From assembly GCF_003702045.1 (NCBI RefSeq), contig NZ_RBTP01000054.1, positions 25,299 through 89,298 of the forward strand: a DNA stretch of 64,000 nt, given 5' to 3'. The DNA is from Pseudomonas viridiflava. Lineage in GTDB: Bacteria; Pseudomonadota; Gammaproteobacteria; Pseudomonadales; Pseudomonadaceae. Numbering within the stretch: the stretch's first letter is position 1; the number at the start of each line of letters is the position of its first letter. A program made the position numbers and the translations under genes. The notes under the pieces were generated by a model. That model was given only the letters and a program-made list of their open reading frames with translations, was not told the DNA's origin and ran no database searches. Shown piece by piece: positions 46,533 to 55,934 of this stretch.

Positions 46533-46928
46533 ATGAATTTCCATACCCGCAAATGGGTCAAGCCTGAAGACCTGAACCCCAACGGCACCCTGTTCGGCGG
46601 CAGCCTGTTGCGCTGGATCGATGAGGAAGCGGCGATCTATGCCATTGTCCAGTTGGGCAATCAGCGCGTGGTGACCAAGTACATTTCCGAGATCAACTTC
46701 GTCAGCGCTTCGCGTCAGGGCGACATCATTGAGTTGGGCATCACCGCCACCGAGTTTGGTCGTACCTCGATCACGCTGATGTGTCAGGTCCGCAACAAGA
46801 TCACCCGCAAGAGCATCCTGACGGTTGAGAAAATGGTGTTCGTCAACCTGGGCGAAGACGGCCAGCCCGCGCCGCATGGCCGGACCGAGATTCGCTACAT
46901 CAAGGATCAGTTTGACGTGCCTGAGTAA
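46533..46928 (+). CDS. Acyl-CoA thioesterase, hotdog fold (YciA-like)
   Basis: This 131-aa protein carries the BFIT/BACH-type hotdog motif 'NPNGTLFGGSLLRWIDEEAA', with the Asp expected to activate water. It probably hydrolyses acyl-CoAs in the cytoplasm; chain-length preference cannot be read. ATG 46533 follows 'gggag' and gives the family N-terminus. Confidence 0.88.
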   Translation: MNFHTRKWVKPEDLNPNGTLFGGSLLRWIDEEAAIYAIVQLGNQRVVTKYISEINFVSASRQGDIIELGITATEFGRTSITLMCQVRNKITRKSILTVEKMVFVNLGEDGQPAPHGRTEIRYIKDQFDVPE

Positions 46929-46935
46929 GCGGTAT

Positions 46936-47090
46936 TGATCGCTCCTCCGCGTCCGCTCTGGATGTGACGCAGAGCTTCACGGGATGGATGCCCACGCGGA
47001 GCATGGGCACGATCAGTGTTCTCAAGGCCATGATCGTTCCCATGCTCTGGCGTGGTAACGCGGCTCAGGACGCTCCGCGTCTGCTCTCGA
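46936..47090. repeat. Palindromic intergenic repeat pair (GATCGTTCCC...GGACGCTCCGCGTC family), left copy
   Basis: The plus strand carries 'tgatcgttcccatgctctgg' onward (47031-47086), ending 'ggacgctccgcgtctgctc'. A divergent partial copy in reverse orientation covers about 46940-47015. The same unit recurs near 52,560-52,700. The element lies directly beyond the 3' end of otnI. Confidence 0.75.
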
Positions 47091-47099
47091 TCAGTGTGA

Positions 47100-47882
47100 C
47101 TACTTCCCCTGCAACTGCCGCAACCACGCCAGCCCTTCGCTGGTGTCGCCTTTGGGGCGGTATTCGCAGCCGATCCAGCCTGTGTAGCCCAACTGATCGA
47201 TGACGTTGAACAGGTGCTCGTAGTTCAGCTCGCCCAGGTCCGGCTCGTTGCGATCCGGTACGCCGGCAATCTGGATGTGGCCGATGCCGGCAAAGTCACG
47301 ACGCAGTTTGCTGGTCAGGTCGCCTTCGACGATCTGGCAGTGGTAGCAGTCAAATTGCACCTTGAGGTTATCGGCGCCCACCAACCTGCAGATGTCCTGC
47401 GCCTGATCCTGACGATTGAGGAAGAAGCCCGGCATGTCGCGGGTATTGATCGGTTCGATCAGGATGGTCACACCCGCGCCCTTGGCCTGCTCGGCCGCGA
47501 ACGCGAGGTTCTCCAGATAGACGGCCTGATGACGCTCACGCAGGTCTTCGCTTGGCAGCAGACCTGCCATCACATGAACTCGGTCGTTACCCAGCACCTG
47601 CGCATATTCCAGCGCACGTTCGATGCCGCTGCGAAATTCCGCTTCACGCCCCGGCAGCGTGGCGATGCCGCGTTCGCACGCATCCCAGTCGCCCGGTGGC
47701 GCATTGAACAGCGCCTGCACCAGACCATTGTCGCTCAAGCGCTGCTTGAGTTCCTGCGCGGTCCAGGCGTAGGGGAACAGGTACTCGACCGCGCCGAAAC
47801 CGTCGGCGGCGGCTGCGGCAAAGCGCTCAAGAAAATCATGCTGCGGGTACAGCATGCTGAGGTTGGCGGCAAAACGAGGCAT
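47100..47882 (-). CDS. otnI: 2-oxo-tetronate isomerase (hydroxypyruvate isomerase family)
   Basis: This 260-aa TIM-barrel protein matches the Hyi/OtnI family ('FAANLSMLYPQHDFLERFAA', 'IEPINTRDMPGFFLNR', 'VQFDCYHCQIVEGDL', 'WIGCEYRPKGDTSEGL'). The acidic and His residues of the metal site are present. Its neighbours OtnK, OtnC and LtnD point to interconversion of 2-oxo- and 3-oxo-tetronate rather than hydroxypyruvate. Start ATG 47882. It is the last gene of the operon. Confidence 0.85.
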   Translation of the reverse strand: MPRFAANLSMLYPQHDFLERFAAAAADGFGAVEYLFPYAWTAQELKQRLSDNGLVQALFNAPPGDWDACERGIATLPGREAEFRSGIERALEYAQVLGNDRVHVMAGLLPSEDLRERHQAVYLENLAFAAEQAKGAGVTILIEPINTRDMPGFFLNRQDQAQDICRLVGADNLKVQFDCYHCQIVEGDLTSKLRRDFAGIGHIQIAGVPDRNEPDLGELNYEHLFNVIDQLGYTGWIGCEYRPKGDTSEGLAWLRQLQGK

Positions 47883-47904
47883 GTTAACTCCAGTCTTCAA
47901 AGGG

Positions 47905-49362
47905 TCAGACGAATGGCCAAAGCAGCAGGGTAATCACGAAGCCCAGTGTGCCCAGCAGCGTGACCAGTACGGTCCAGGTGCGCAAGCCGTCGGCGACGTT
48001 CAGGCCTGCCAGCTTGGTGAACATCCAGTAACCGGCGTCATTGATGTGCGACATCGCCAGACCGCCACCGCCCATCGCCAGGCACAGCAGGGCCAGATGG
48101 TTGGCGCTCAGGTCCAGGGTGGCGATCAGCGGGCTGAGAATGCCGGCAGTGGTGACCAGCGCAACGGTGGTCGAACCTTGCACCGCACGCAGCAGCAGCG
48201 TCAGCAGAAAGCCCAGCGCCAGCACCGGCAGACCGGTGTTGCGCAGCGCTTCGGAGACGACCGCACCGATGCCGGTATCGACCAGTACCTTGCCGAACAC
48301 GCCACCGGCACCGGCGATCAGGATCACCATTGCCACACCCGGCAGTGCCGAGCCGATCACGTCGGAGACTTGCGTACGGCTCCAGCCACGGCGCGAACCC
48401 AGCAGCCAGGCACACAGCAGTGTGTCGATCAGCAGTGCAACGAGTGGCGCACCCAGCACGGTCAGTACGGCGCGTACGGTGGAGTCTGCGGGCAGCAGGG
48501 TGGTGGCCAGTGTGCCCATCAGGATCAGCACGATGGGCAGCAGAATCAGCGCAATGATCAGGCCGAATCCCGGTGCAGGTGCAGGGGGCAGCTTGCTCGC
48601 CAGACTGCTGGCGCTTTCTTCGGCACCCATCGTGCGGGTTTCGGTGGCTTCACGCACATTCGAATAATCGTTGCGGGCCCAGGCTTCCAGGTCTTCGTTG
48701 GTGACGTGCGGGCCGTAGACTTCGGCGCGAATGTCATCCGTCATCGGGTAGGTCTTGCGGGTCATGCGGCCAGCCACGAAGTAACCGATCACACACAGCA
48801 CGGCGACAATCGGAATGCCCAGCATCAGCACGCGGCCCAGGTCTGCGCCCAACTGGCTGGCCGCTGCGACAGCGCCCGGATGCGGCGGCAGAAACGCGTG
48901 TACCGCAAGCAGCGCGGCGCACATCGGCAAGGCGAAGATCATCAGCGGCTTGCGTGCGGCACGGGCCACGCCATAAGCCAGCGGCATGAGGATGATCACG
49001 CCGACTTCGAAGAACACCGGAATGCCGACCATGAAGCCCGCGACCGTTAGCGCCAGCGGCGTGCGCTTGTTGCCGAAGCGGTTGATCAGGGTTCTGGCCA
49101 GCGCTTCGGCACCACCGGAGAGTTCGATGATGCGCCCGATCATCGCGCCCAGGGCGATGATGATCGCGATGTGCCCGAGGGTCTTGCCCATGCCGCCTTC
49201 AATCGTGGCGACCAGATCGGCAGGCTTAACGCCCGCGACCAGCGCCACGATGATGCTGACCAGCATCAGGGCGACAAAGGGCTGGAATTTGTATTTGAGG
49301 ACCAGAAACAACAGCAGGGCGATGCCCGCGCCGGCCACGACCATCAACATGAGTGGCGTCAT
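47905..49362 (-). CDS. GntP-family permease, likely for threonate/erythronate
   Basis: This 485-aa membrane protein has about 12 hydrophobic segments and GntP-family features ('VATIEGGMGKTLGHIAIII', 'GIPVFFEVGVIILMPLAYGV', 'LPPHPGAVAAASQLGADLG'). The family takes up gluconate and related sugar acids by proton symport. Placement inside the otn/ltn operon makes a four-carbon acid sugar the probable substrate. Confidence 0.88.
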   Translation of the reverse strand: MTPLMLMVVAGAGIALLLFLVLKYKFQPFVALMLVSIIVALVAGVKPADLVATIEGGMGKTLGHIAIIIALGAMIGRIIELSGGAEALARTLINRFGNKRTPLALTVAGFMVGIPVFFEVGVIILMPLAYGVARAARKPLMIFALPMCAALLAVHAFLPPHPGAVAAASQLGADLGRVLMLGIPIVAVLCVIGYFVAGRMTRKTYPMTDDIRAEVYGPHVTNEDLEAWARNDYSNVREATETRTMGAEESASSLASKLPPAPAPGFGLIIALILLPIVLILMGTLATTLLPADSTVRAVLTVLGAPLVALLIDTLLCAWLLGSRRGWSRTQVSDVIGSALPGVAMVILIAGAGGVFGKVLVDTGIGAVVSEALRNTGLPVLALGFLLTLLLRAVQGSTTVALVTTAGILSPLIATLDLSANHLALLCLAMGGGGLAMSHINDAGYWMFTKLAGLNVADGLRTWTVLVTLLGTLGFVITLLLWPFV

Positions 49363-49524
49363 GCCTGCGCGCTCCCTTCAGGAGTGACAAAGGGTGACAG
49401 CGAGCAAATCCGAACAAAAACGGGATGTAGGTAAGTCATGCTCTCGATTCCTGTTGTTATTGTTTTCCGGCCACGCCGGGGTTGGCCAAGAGACGCGATG
49501 CGCCTCCCGATCAATGGGTTTCGG

Positions 49525-50163
49525 TTACCACTTGGCGCCGAACACCTGCCGCAGCTCTTCCAGAGCCGCAGGCTCAAGCGGGGCAGGTTTGGGGTTCGTC
49601 ATCAGCCACAGGCGGGCCGTTTCTTCGAGTTCTTCCAGGGCGTAGCAGGCCTTGGCCACCGAGCTTTCCCAGACCACCGGGCCAAGCCGCTCAAGCATCA
49701 CGCCGCGCACGCTGTTGGCCAGTTGCGCGACCTGCTCGGCCACCTTGGGCGAACCCGGGCGCTCGTAAGGGATCAGCGGAATGTGCCCGACTTTCATCAC
49801 TTGATAAGGCGTCAGAGGCGGCAGAATGTCGTCTTCACGCCACACACCTGCCAGCGTCAGTGCCACCAGGTGCGTGGAATGGGTATGCACCACGCCGCCG
49901 ACTTCCGGGTTGCGGTCGTAGACTTCACGGTGCAGCGCCAGGGTCTTGGACGGTTTGCTGCCGGACACCCATTCGCCCGCCAGATTGACCTTGGCGATGT
50001 CGGCCGGGTCCATGCGGCCCAGGCAGGCATCGGTCGGCGTGATCAGCCAGCCGTCGTCGAGGCGGGCACTGATGTTGCCTGCGCTGCCGACGGTGTAGCC
50101 GCGGCCGTAAAGCAGCCTGCCGACATCGCAGATTTCCTGACGCAGGGCGTTTTCGTCGATCAT
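49525..50163 (-). CDS. otnC: 3-oxo-tetronate 4-phosphate decarboxylase
   Basis: OtnC (212 aa) is a class II aldolase/adducin-fold enzyme. The zinc-ligand 'GGVVHTHSTHLVALTLAG' and 'GSAGNISARLDDGWLITPT' are clear. In the known pathway it decarboxylates 3-oxo-tetronate 4-phosphate to dihydroxyacetone phosphate. Its start overlaps the otnK stop by one base. Confidence 0.9.
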   Translation of the reverse strand: MIDENALRQEICDVGRLLYGRGYTVGSAGNISARLDDGWLITPTDACLGRMDPADIAKVNLAGEWVSGSKPSKTLALHREVYDRNPEVGGVVHTHSTHLVALTLAGVWREDDILPPLTPYQVMKVGHIPLIPYERPGSPKVAEQVAQLANSVRGVMLERLGPVVWESSVAKACYALEELEETARLWLMTNPKPAPLEPAALEELRQVFGAKW

Positions 50164-51452
50164 CAGGCTTCCCCCGCCAGTTGCTTGAGTGCCTTGGCGA
50201 AGAAATCACGTGCGCCGAAGTTGCCAGATTTGAGCGCCAACGCCAGTGGTTGTGCGCCGCTGCTGAAGGTCGCCGGAACACCCGGATCGATCTGCGCACC
50301 GATCTGCAGCAGTTGCACGCCCAAGGCTTGAACCACGGCACCTGAGGTTTCACCGCCTGCGACCACGAAGCGTCGCACGCCCGCGTCCAACAGACCTTTG
50401 GCGATCTGGCCCAGCGCTTCTTCGACCATCGCACCGGAGCGTTCTACGCCTAGCTCTTTCTGCACGGCTTTGACTTCATCCGGGGTGCTGGTCGCGTAGA
50501 TCAGCACGGTCTGCCCGGCATCTTTAGCGAATGCCAGCGCCTGCTCGACCACAGGTTTGCCCGCAGCGAGGTCCAGTGGGTTGATGCGCAGGGCAGGGCG
50601 ATTGCCCTCCAGCCAAGCCGCGACCTGACCGTTGGTGGCAACCGACGCGCTGCCTGCCAACACCACTTCGCCACCGCCAACGTTGATCTGTTTGGCCGCA
50701 TCGAGATCGCGCAGCTTGCCCGCCTTGCGGAAGTTGCCCGGCAGGCCAAGCGCCAGCCCCGAGCCGCCCGTCAGTAACGGCAGGTCGGCACAGGCTTCGC
50801 CCAGCGTGTACAGATCGGCATCGGACAGTGCATCGGCAATCGCCATGCTCACGCCTTCGGCGCGCAGTTCGACAATCTTGCTGCGCACGCTTTCCACGCC
50901 TTTTGAGACGCTGTCGTAGCGCAGCAGGCCGACTTTGTGGGTGGTTTGCGCTTGCAGCACACGCACCAGATTGGCGTCGGTCATTGGTGTCAGCGGATGA
51001 TTCTGCATGCCCGATTCACTGAGCAACTGGTCCTGCACGAACAGGTGACCACGGAAAATCGTGCGGCCGTTTTCCGGAAATGCAGGGCAGGCCAGGGTGA
51101 AGTCGCTGCCCAATTGCTCCAGCAACGCCTCGCTCACCTGGCCGATATTGCCTGCGGCGGTGGAGTCGAAGGTCGAGCAGTATTTGAAGAAGATCTGTTC
51201 ACAGCCGCGCTCGCGCAGCCATTCCAGCGCAGCCAGCGATTCGGCGACCGCGTCGGCCGACGGCGTGGTGCGGGACTTGAGGGCAATGACGATGGCGTCG
51301 GCGTCCAGGCCGGCCGCCATTTCGGCGCTCGGAATACCGATGCTCTGCACGGTACGCATGCCGCCGCGCACCAGCATGTTGGCCAGGTCGGTCGCACCGG
51401 TGAAGTCGTCGGCAATGCAGCCCAGCAGCGGGCGAGAGTCAGTCAGGCTCAT
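50163..51452 (-). CDS. otnK: 3-oxo-tetronate kinase (DUF1537/four-carbon acid sugar kinase family)
   Basis: OtnK (429 aa) phosphorylates 3-oxo-tetronate at C4. The N-terminal 'LGCIADDFTGATDLANMLVR' and C-terminal 'RRFVVAGGETSGAVVQALG' motifs define the family. ATG 51452 is preferred to the TTG one codon upstream. The ltnD stop is 10 nt upstream and otnC overlaps downstream. Confidence 0.9.
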   Translation of the reverse strand: MSLTDSRPLLGCIADDFTGATDLANMLVRGGMRTVQSIGIPSAEMAAGLDADAIVIALKSRTTPSADAVAESLAALEWLRERGCEQIFFKYCSTFDSTAAGNIGQVSEALLEQLGSDFTLACPAFPENGRTIFRGHLFVQDQLLSESGMQNHPLTPMTDANLVRVLQAQTTHKVGLLRYDSVSKGVESVRSKIVELRAEGVSMAIADALSDADLYTLGEACADLPLLTGGSGLALGLPGNFRKAGKLRDLDAAKQINVGGGEVVLAGSASVATNGQVAAWLEGNRPALRINPLDLAAGKPVVEQALAFAKDAGQTVLIYATSTPDEVKAVQKELGVERSGAMVEEALGQIAKGLLDAGVRRFVVAGGETSGAVVQALGVQLLQIGAQIDPGVPATFSSGAQPLALALKSGNFGARDFFAKALKQLAGEA

Positions 51453-51462
51453 CAAAGGTTCC

Positions 51463-52368
51463 TCAGGCTTTATCGGTCTTGGCTTTCGGCAATTCGATGC
51501 CTGGGAAAATCTTGATCACGGCCGAGTCGTCTTCACGACCGAAACCGGCGCTGGAGGCCTGCATGAACATCTGGTGTGCAGTGGCCGAGAGCGGCAGCGG
51601 GAATTTGCTGCTGCGGGCGGTATCCAGCACCAGGCCCAAGTCTTTGACGAAGATGTCGACGGCCGACAGCGGTGTGTAGTCCGCGTTGAGGATGTGCGGC
51701 ACGCGGTTTTCGAACATCCATGAATTACCGGCGCTGTTGGTGATCACTTCGTACAGCGCGTCGGCATCGACCCCTTCGCGCAGGCCCAGCGCCATCGCTT
51801 CGGCGCTCGCGGCGATATGCACGCCTGCCAGCAACTGGTTGATGATTTTGACTTTCGAGCCCAGGCCGTGAACGTCGCCCAGGCGATAAACCTTGCCCGC
51901 CATGCCGTTGAGGATCGCCTCAGCTTTGGCGTACGACTCGGCAGGACCTGAGGTCATCATGGTCATCTGGCCGGAAGCGGCCTTGGCTGCGCCGCCGGAG
52001 ATCGGGGCGTCGAGGTACAACAGGTGCTGTGCAGCCAGACGCTCGCCCAGTTCCACAGCGAAGGTTGGCGCGACGGTGGCGCAGCCGATCACCAGACTGC
52101 CGGGACGCAGCGCTGCGATGGCGCCGTTCTCACCGAACAGCACGGTTTCGGTCTGCTCGGCGTTGACTACGACGGTGATGATCACATCACAGGCGGCGGC
52201 CATCGCGGCCGGGGTTTCACACGCCACACCGCCTTCCTGAGCGAACGCCTCGGTCACGCTGGTGCGCACGTCACAGGCATGCACATTGAAGCCGCTGCGC
52301 AGCAACGAACGGGCAATGCCCAGACCCATCGCACCCAGGCCGATAACGCCAACATTCTTAGTGTTCAT
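51463..52368 (-). CDS. ltnD: L-threonate dehydrogenase
   Basis: LtnD (301 aa) is a beta-hydroxyacid dehydrogenase with the NAD motif 'VGVIGLGAMGLGIARSLLRSG', 'YLDAPISGGAAKAASG' and the catalytic Lys in 'GSKVKIINQLLAG'. With OtnI/OtnK/OtnC it would oxidise L-threonate to 2-oxo-tetronate as the first step to DHAP. It leads the operon; a DeoR regulator lies upstream on the same strand. Confidence 0.88.
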   Translation of the reverse strand: MNTKNVGVIGLGAMGLGIARSLLRSGFNVHACDVRTSVTEAFAQEGGVACETPAAMAAACDVIITVVVNAEQTETVLFGENGAIAALRPGSLVIGCATVAPTFAVELGERLAAQHLLYLDAPISGGAAKAASGQMTMMTSGPAESYAKAEAILNGMAGKVYRLGDVHGLGSKVKIINQLLAGVHIAASAEAMALGLREGVDADALYEVITNSAGNSWMFENRVPHILNADYTPLSAVDIFVKDLGLVLDTARSSKFPLPLSATAHQMFMQASSAGFGREDDSAVIKIFPGIELPKAKTDKA

Positions 52369-52514
52369 GCAGTAATCCTCAACGTCAGTGTCCGCGCCTG
52401 TGATGCCGGCTTATGGACGTTATTGTTCTGATCTGTGAATCGGATAGTGAATCAATGATTAAATAATGTGAAGTATTTTTATTTTTCACATAAGTTAACA
52501 TCGATAGGGTTTTT

Positions 52515-52705
52515 CCATCGGGCAGGGTGTGACGCTGACGCTGGGCGTCACATTCGAGAACGGACGCGGAGCGTCCTGGGCGGCGTTACCACGCAGGAGC
52601 GTGGGAACGATCAAATTCAGGTAGGGTACGCAAGCCCTCACGCTGATCGTTCCTACGCTCCAGCGTGGGAATGCATCTCGGGACGCTCCGCGTCCGCTTC
52701 CAAAG
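52515..52705. repeat. Palindromic intergenic repeat pair (GGACGCGGAGCGTCC family), right copy
   Basis: 52558-52612 read on the minus strand gives 'gatcgttcccacgctcctgc' onward, ending 'ggacgctccgcgtccgttc', matching 47031-47086 on the plus strand. A second copy in plus orientation, 'gatcgttcctacgctccagc' to 'ggacgctccgcgtccgcttc', follows at 52644-52701. The repeats fill most of the gap between the DeoR gene and ltnD. Confidence 0.8.
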
Positions 52706-52733
52706 GCGACGCGCAGGTGAGGGCGGGACGAAC

Positions 52734-53555
52734 CTAGCGCTTGCCGCCCACTGGGGCGAGCAGCAGTTCGATGCGTTGTTTGCGGATGCCGTCGGCGGCG
52801 GCTTCGGCCAGGGCGGCGTCGGTGATGATGGTGTCGAACTGATCCAGCCCGGCGACCTTGTACATGCCAAAGGTGCCGTATTTGGAGCTGGTCGCGACCA
52901 ATACGGTCTGCGAGGCGGATTGCATGGCGGCCTGTTTGACCTCGACTTTCAATGCCGAGGGCGTAGTCGTCCCGCGTTGCAAGTCCCACGAACTGGTGGA
53001 CATGAACGCCACGTCTGTCGCCAGTTGCCGCAAGGTCGCGGCCGCCAGCCCGCCGACGCTTGAGCGGTTCGGGTGATCGAGCAGGCCGCCGGTGTGAATC
53101 ACATCCACATGCCCCGCATCGGCCAGCGCACTCACCACGCCAAAATCGTTGGTGACCACGGTCATGCCCGACAACGCAACAATGTGCGGCACGATCTCCA
53201 GAGTGCTGGTGCCTGCATCCAGATAGATCGTCATGTCCGGGTGCAGCAGACCTGCCGCCAACCGAGCCATCCCCTGCTTGTGTGGCAGCTCCACCACCGC
53301 TTTGGACTGGTGACTGGGTTCGCTGTGCAACTGACTGGCGATGCGCACGCCGCCTGTCACCGAATAGGCACGTCCTTCCTGCTCCAGCAACGCGATGTCA
53401 CGGCGGATGGTCATGTGCGAACAGTCGAACATCTCCATCAATTGATGCACGCTGAGTACCTGATGCTTGCGCAGCTGCCGCAGCATCAGCTCCCGGCGTT
53501 GATCGGGAATCATCGGTGTGCCGCCAGCTATGGCGAGCTCCTCTTCGGTGGACAT
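52734..53555 (-). CDS. DeoR-family regulator of the threonate/erythronate operon
   Basis: This 273-aa protein has an N-terminal DeoR helix-turn-helix ('LSVHQLMEMFDCSHMTIRRD', 'LLEQEGRAYSVTGGVR') and a C-terminal phosphosugar-sensor domain ('DAGTSTLEIVPHIVALSG', 'VLVATSSKYGTFGMYKVAGL'). It is transcribed toward ltnD and probably represses that operon until a phosphorylated intermediate appears. The first ~14 residues may be extra; a start at the internal Met before 'IPDQRRELM' is possible. Confidence 0.85.
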   Translation of the reverse strand: MSTEEELAIAGGTPMIPDQRRELMLRQLRKHQVLSVHQLMEMFDCSHMTIRRDIALLEQEGRAYSVTGGVRIASQLHSEPSHQSKAVVELPHKQGMARLAAGLLHPDMTIYLDAGTSTLEIVPHIVALSGMTVVTNDFGVVSALADAGHVDVIHTGGLLDHPNRSSVGGLAAATLRQLATDVAFMSTSSWDLQRGTTTPSALKVEVKQAAMQSASQTVLVATSSKYGTFGMYKVAGLDQFDTIITDAALAEAAADGIRKQRIELLLAPVGGKR

Positions 53556-53660
53556 TGCAGCTCCTGTGCCTCGGTAATGCCGCGAATCGCAACGTGCGGT
53601 CCCGGCATCTTAGCCAATCGCCTCGTCAATGGAAGTGGCGACCGGCTTTTGTTCACAGGA

Positions 53661-54434
53661 TCAGCTCATCCAGTTGCCGCCATCCACGTTGTACGTCTGC
53701 GCCACCACATACTCACTGTCGGACGAGGCGAGGAAGATCGCCATGCCGGTCAGGTCGTCTGCCGTGCCCATGCGGCCGAACGGCACTTGCTCGCCGACCA
53801 GTTTCTTCTTCTCGCCCAATGGACGGTTTTCGTAACGGGCGAACATCGCGTCAACGCCGTCCCAATGCTCGCCATCCACCACGCCGGGCGCGATGGCGTT
53901 GACGTTGATGCGGTGTTTGATGAGGTCCAGCCCGGCCGACTGGGTCAGGCTGATCACGGCCGCTTTGGTTGCGCAGTACACGCCCACCAGTGCTTCACCT
54001 CGTCGGCCTGCCTGGCTGGCCATGTTGATAATCTTGCCGCCCTGTCCCTGAGCGATCATTTGCCGGGCTGCGGCCTGGAGGGTGAACAGCGTGCCGGCGA
54101 CGTTGATCGAGAACAGGCGCTCGAAACTGTCTCGGGTGATGTCGACAATCGGCGCCAGATCGAACAGCGCAGCGTTGTTGATCAGGATGTCCAGCTTGCC
54201 GGTCTGGGCGACGACGGTCGCAATCGCCTGATCGATGGACGCCTGATCGGTCACGTCCATTTTGACTGCGTAGGCGTTGGGGCCCAGTTCGCTGGCCGTG
54301 GCTTGCGCACGCTCCAGATTGATGTCGGCGATGGCCACGGTTGCGCCTTCGCGGATGTATGCCTGTGCGAAGGTGCGTCCGATGCCTCGGGCCGATCCGG
54401 TGATGAGCGCGCTTTTACCTTCCAGTCTTTTCAT
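53661..54434 (-). CDS. smoS: Sorbitol (L-iditol) 2-dehydrogenase, short-chain dehydrogenase family
   Basis: This 257-aa SDR enzyme has the NAD motif 'ALITGSARGIGRTFAQAY', 'LINNAALFDLAPIVDI', and the active-site Ser...Tyr-x-x-x-Lys in 'MASQAGRRGEALVGVYCATK'. It closely recalls Rhodobacter SmoS, which oxidises sorbitol to fructose and galactitol to tagatose. It lies 45 nt after the polyol-binding-protein gene. In typical pseudomonad loci, transporter genes would lie between or around them. Confidence 0.85.
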   Translation of the reverse strand: MKRLEGKSALITGSARGIGRTFAQAYIREGATVAIADINLERAQATASELGPNAYAVKMDVTDQASIDQAIATVVAQTGKLDILINNAALFDLAPIVDITRDSFERLFSINVAGTLFTLQAAARQMIAQGQGGKIINMASQAGRRGEALVGVYCATKAAVISLTQSAGLDLIKHRINVNAIAPGVVDGEHWDGVDAMFARYENRPLGEKKKLVGEQVPFGRMGTADDLTGMAIFLASSDSEYVVAQTYNVDGGNWMS

Positions 54435-54479
54435 GATTCGTCATCCGTTTTGCATAAATGGGGGAGGGTGGTCTGCCCG

Positions 54480-55787
54480 TTACTTCGGATACCCGGCGCG
54501 TTTCATCTCCCGTTCAGTCGCGGTCTGCGCAGCGCCGAGGGCCTGTTCGACGGTGACTTGCCCGGTCAGCGCCGCAGTGAACAGCTTGCCGACCGACGTG
54601 CCGATGGCCTGGAATTCCGGAATGGTCACGTACTGGATGCCGACGTAAGGCACCGGTTTGGCGGACGGATGCGCAGGGTCGGCGTGCTGCATCATCTGCA
54701 GGGTCACTTTGGCGAACGGCGCGGCCTTAAGGTAAGCATCGTTATAGGTCGAGGTGCGAGTGCCTGGCGGTACGTTGCTGATGCCGTCTTTCTCGGCGAC
54801 CAGTTGAATGTATTCCTTCGACGTCGCCCACGCGATGAACGCCTTGGCTGCCTCCTTATGTTTGGAGGTGACAGGAATCGCCAGCGACCAGGCGTAGAGC
54901 CACGACGAACCCTTGTCGGTCACTTCCGTTGGCGCGGGCGCGAAGCCGACGCTGTCGACCACCCGGCTCTGCGCCTTGTCCGTGGTGAATGAGCCCGCGA
55001 CGCTGGCGTCCACCCACAGCGCACACTTGCCGCTGTTGAACAGGGCCAGCGTTTCGTTGAAGCCGTTGCTGGTCACGCCGGGCGGTCCGTACTTTCTGAG
55101 GGTGTCGACGTAGAAGTTTGCCGCTTTGGTCCATTCCGGGCTGGTCAGTTCAGGCTTCCATTGCTCATCGAACCAGCGTGCGCCGAACGCATTCGCCATC
55201 GTGCTGAGCAGCGCGATATTTTCACCCCAACCGGCTTTGCCGCGCAGGCACATGCCGTACAGCCCTTTGTCCGGTTGATGCAGCCTGGCGGCAAACTCGC
55301 CCAACTGCGTCCAGGTCGGGCGCTCCGGCATGCTCAGTCCTGCCTGTTTGAACAGGTCGGTGCGGTAGTAGGTGATGGTGCTTTCGCCGTAGAACGGAAG
55401 GGCATATAGGGTGTCCTTCACCGACAAACCCTGGCGCACGGCGGCGAAGATGTCTTGCAGGTCATACTCAGGCGGCAGACCGGTGATCGGCTCAAGCCAC
55501 TGCTTGGCGCCCCACAGCGGTGTTTCGTAGGTGCCGATGGTCAGCACATCGAACTGACCGCCTTGGGTCGCGATGTCGGTGGTCAGGCGCTGGCGCAGCA
55601 CGTTTTCTTCCAGCACCACCCAATTGAGTTTCACGTCGGGATGCTGCTGCTCGAAGATGCTCGACAGTCGCTGCATGCGGATCATGTCACCGTTGTTCAC
55701 GGTGGCGATGGTGATGGTTTCAGCTGCATGGCTGACGAGGGCGAAGGACAGACCGGCGGACAGGAAAAGCGCTTTGTGCATCTTCAT
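54480..55787 (-). CDS. mtlE: ABC-transporter substrate-binding protein for mannitol/sorbitol
   Basis: This 435-aa periplasmic protein has a signal peptide (MKMHKALFLSAGLSFALVSHA, cleavage before AET) and an extracellular solute-binding type 1 fold ('FDVLTIGTYETPLWGAKQWL', 'ALPFYGESTITYYRTDLFKQ'). It matches polyol-binding MtlE/SmoE proteins. Start ATG 55787 has a 'ggagag' site. It is divergent from an MtlR-like regulator. The two permeases and the ATPase that normally follow are missing here, so it may be an orphan or may use components encoded elsewhere. Confidence 0.85.
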   Translation of the reverse strand: MKMHKALFLSAGLSFALVSHAAETITIATVNNGDMIRMQRLSSIFEQQHPDVKLNWVVLEENVLRQRLTTDIATQGGQFDVLTIGTYETPLWGAKQWLEPITGLPPEYDLQDIFAAVRQGLSVKDTLYALPFYGESTITYYRTDLFKQAGLSMPERPTWTQLGEFAARLHQPDKGLYGMCLRGKAGWGENIALLSTMANAFGARWFDEQWKPELTSPEWTKAANFYVDTLRKYGPPGVTSNGFNETLALFNSGKCALWVDASVAGSFTTDKAQSRVVDSVGFAPAPTEVTDKGSSWLYAWSLAIPVTSKHKEAAKAFIAWATSKEYIQLVAEKDGISNVPPGTRTSTYNDAYLKAAPFAKVTLQMMQHADPAHPSAKPVPYVGIQYVTIPEFQAIGTSVGKLFTAALTGQVTVEQALGAAQTATEREMKRAGYPK

Positions 55788-55934
55788 CGTCGTGCTCTCC
55801 ACTCCGCGCCGCTGCTGGCGGGAGTTATTGTTTTTGTGGGAGGCCGTGGCGTTCGTGACGCAAGGCTGTTGTTCGGCGCAGACTCGATTACAGCAGTCAA
55901 GCCAAGCGCGAACAAACGCACTGAGGATGGCTTC

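Noticed and set aside
47854..49050. 398-codon plus-strand frame opposite the GntP permease
   Set aside because: Gln/His/Arg-rich shadow of membrane-protein codons.
53073..54992. 639-codon plus-strand frame opposite the DeoR, smoS and mtlE genes
   Set aside because: It spans three real genes and two intergenic gaps; no domain is visible.
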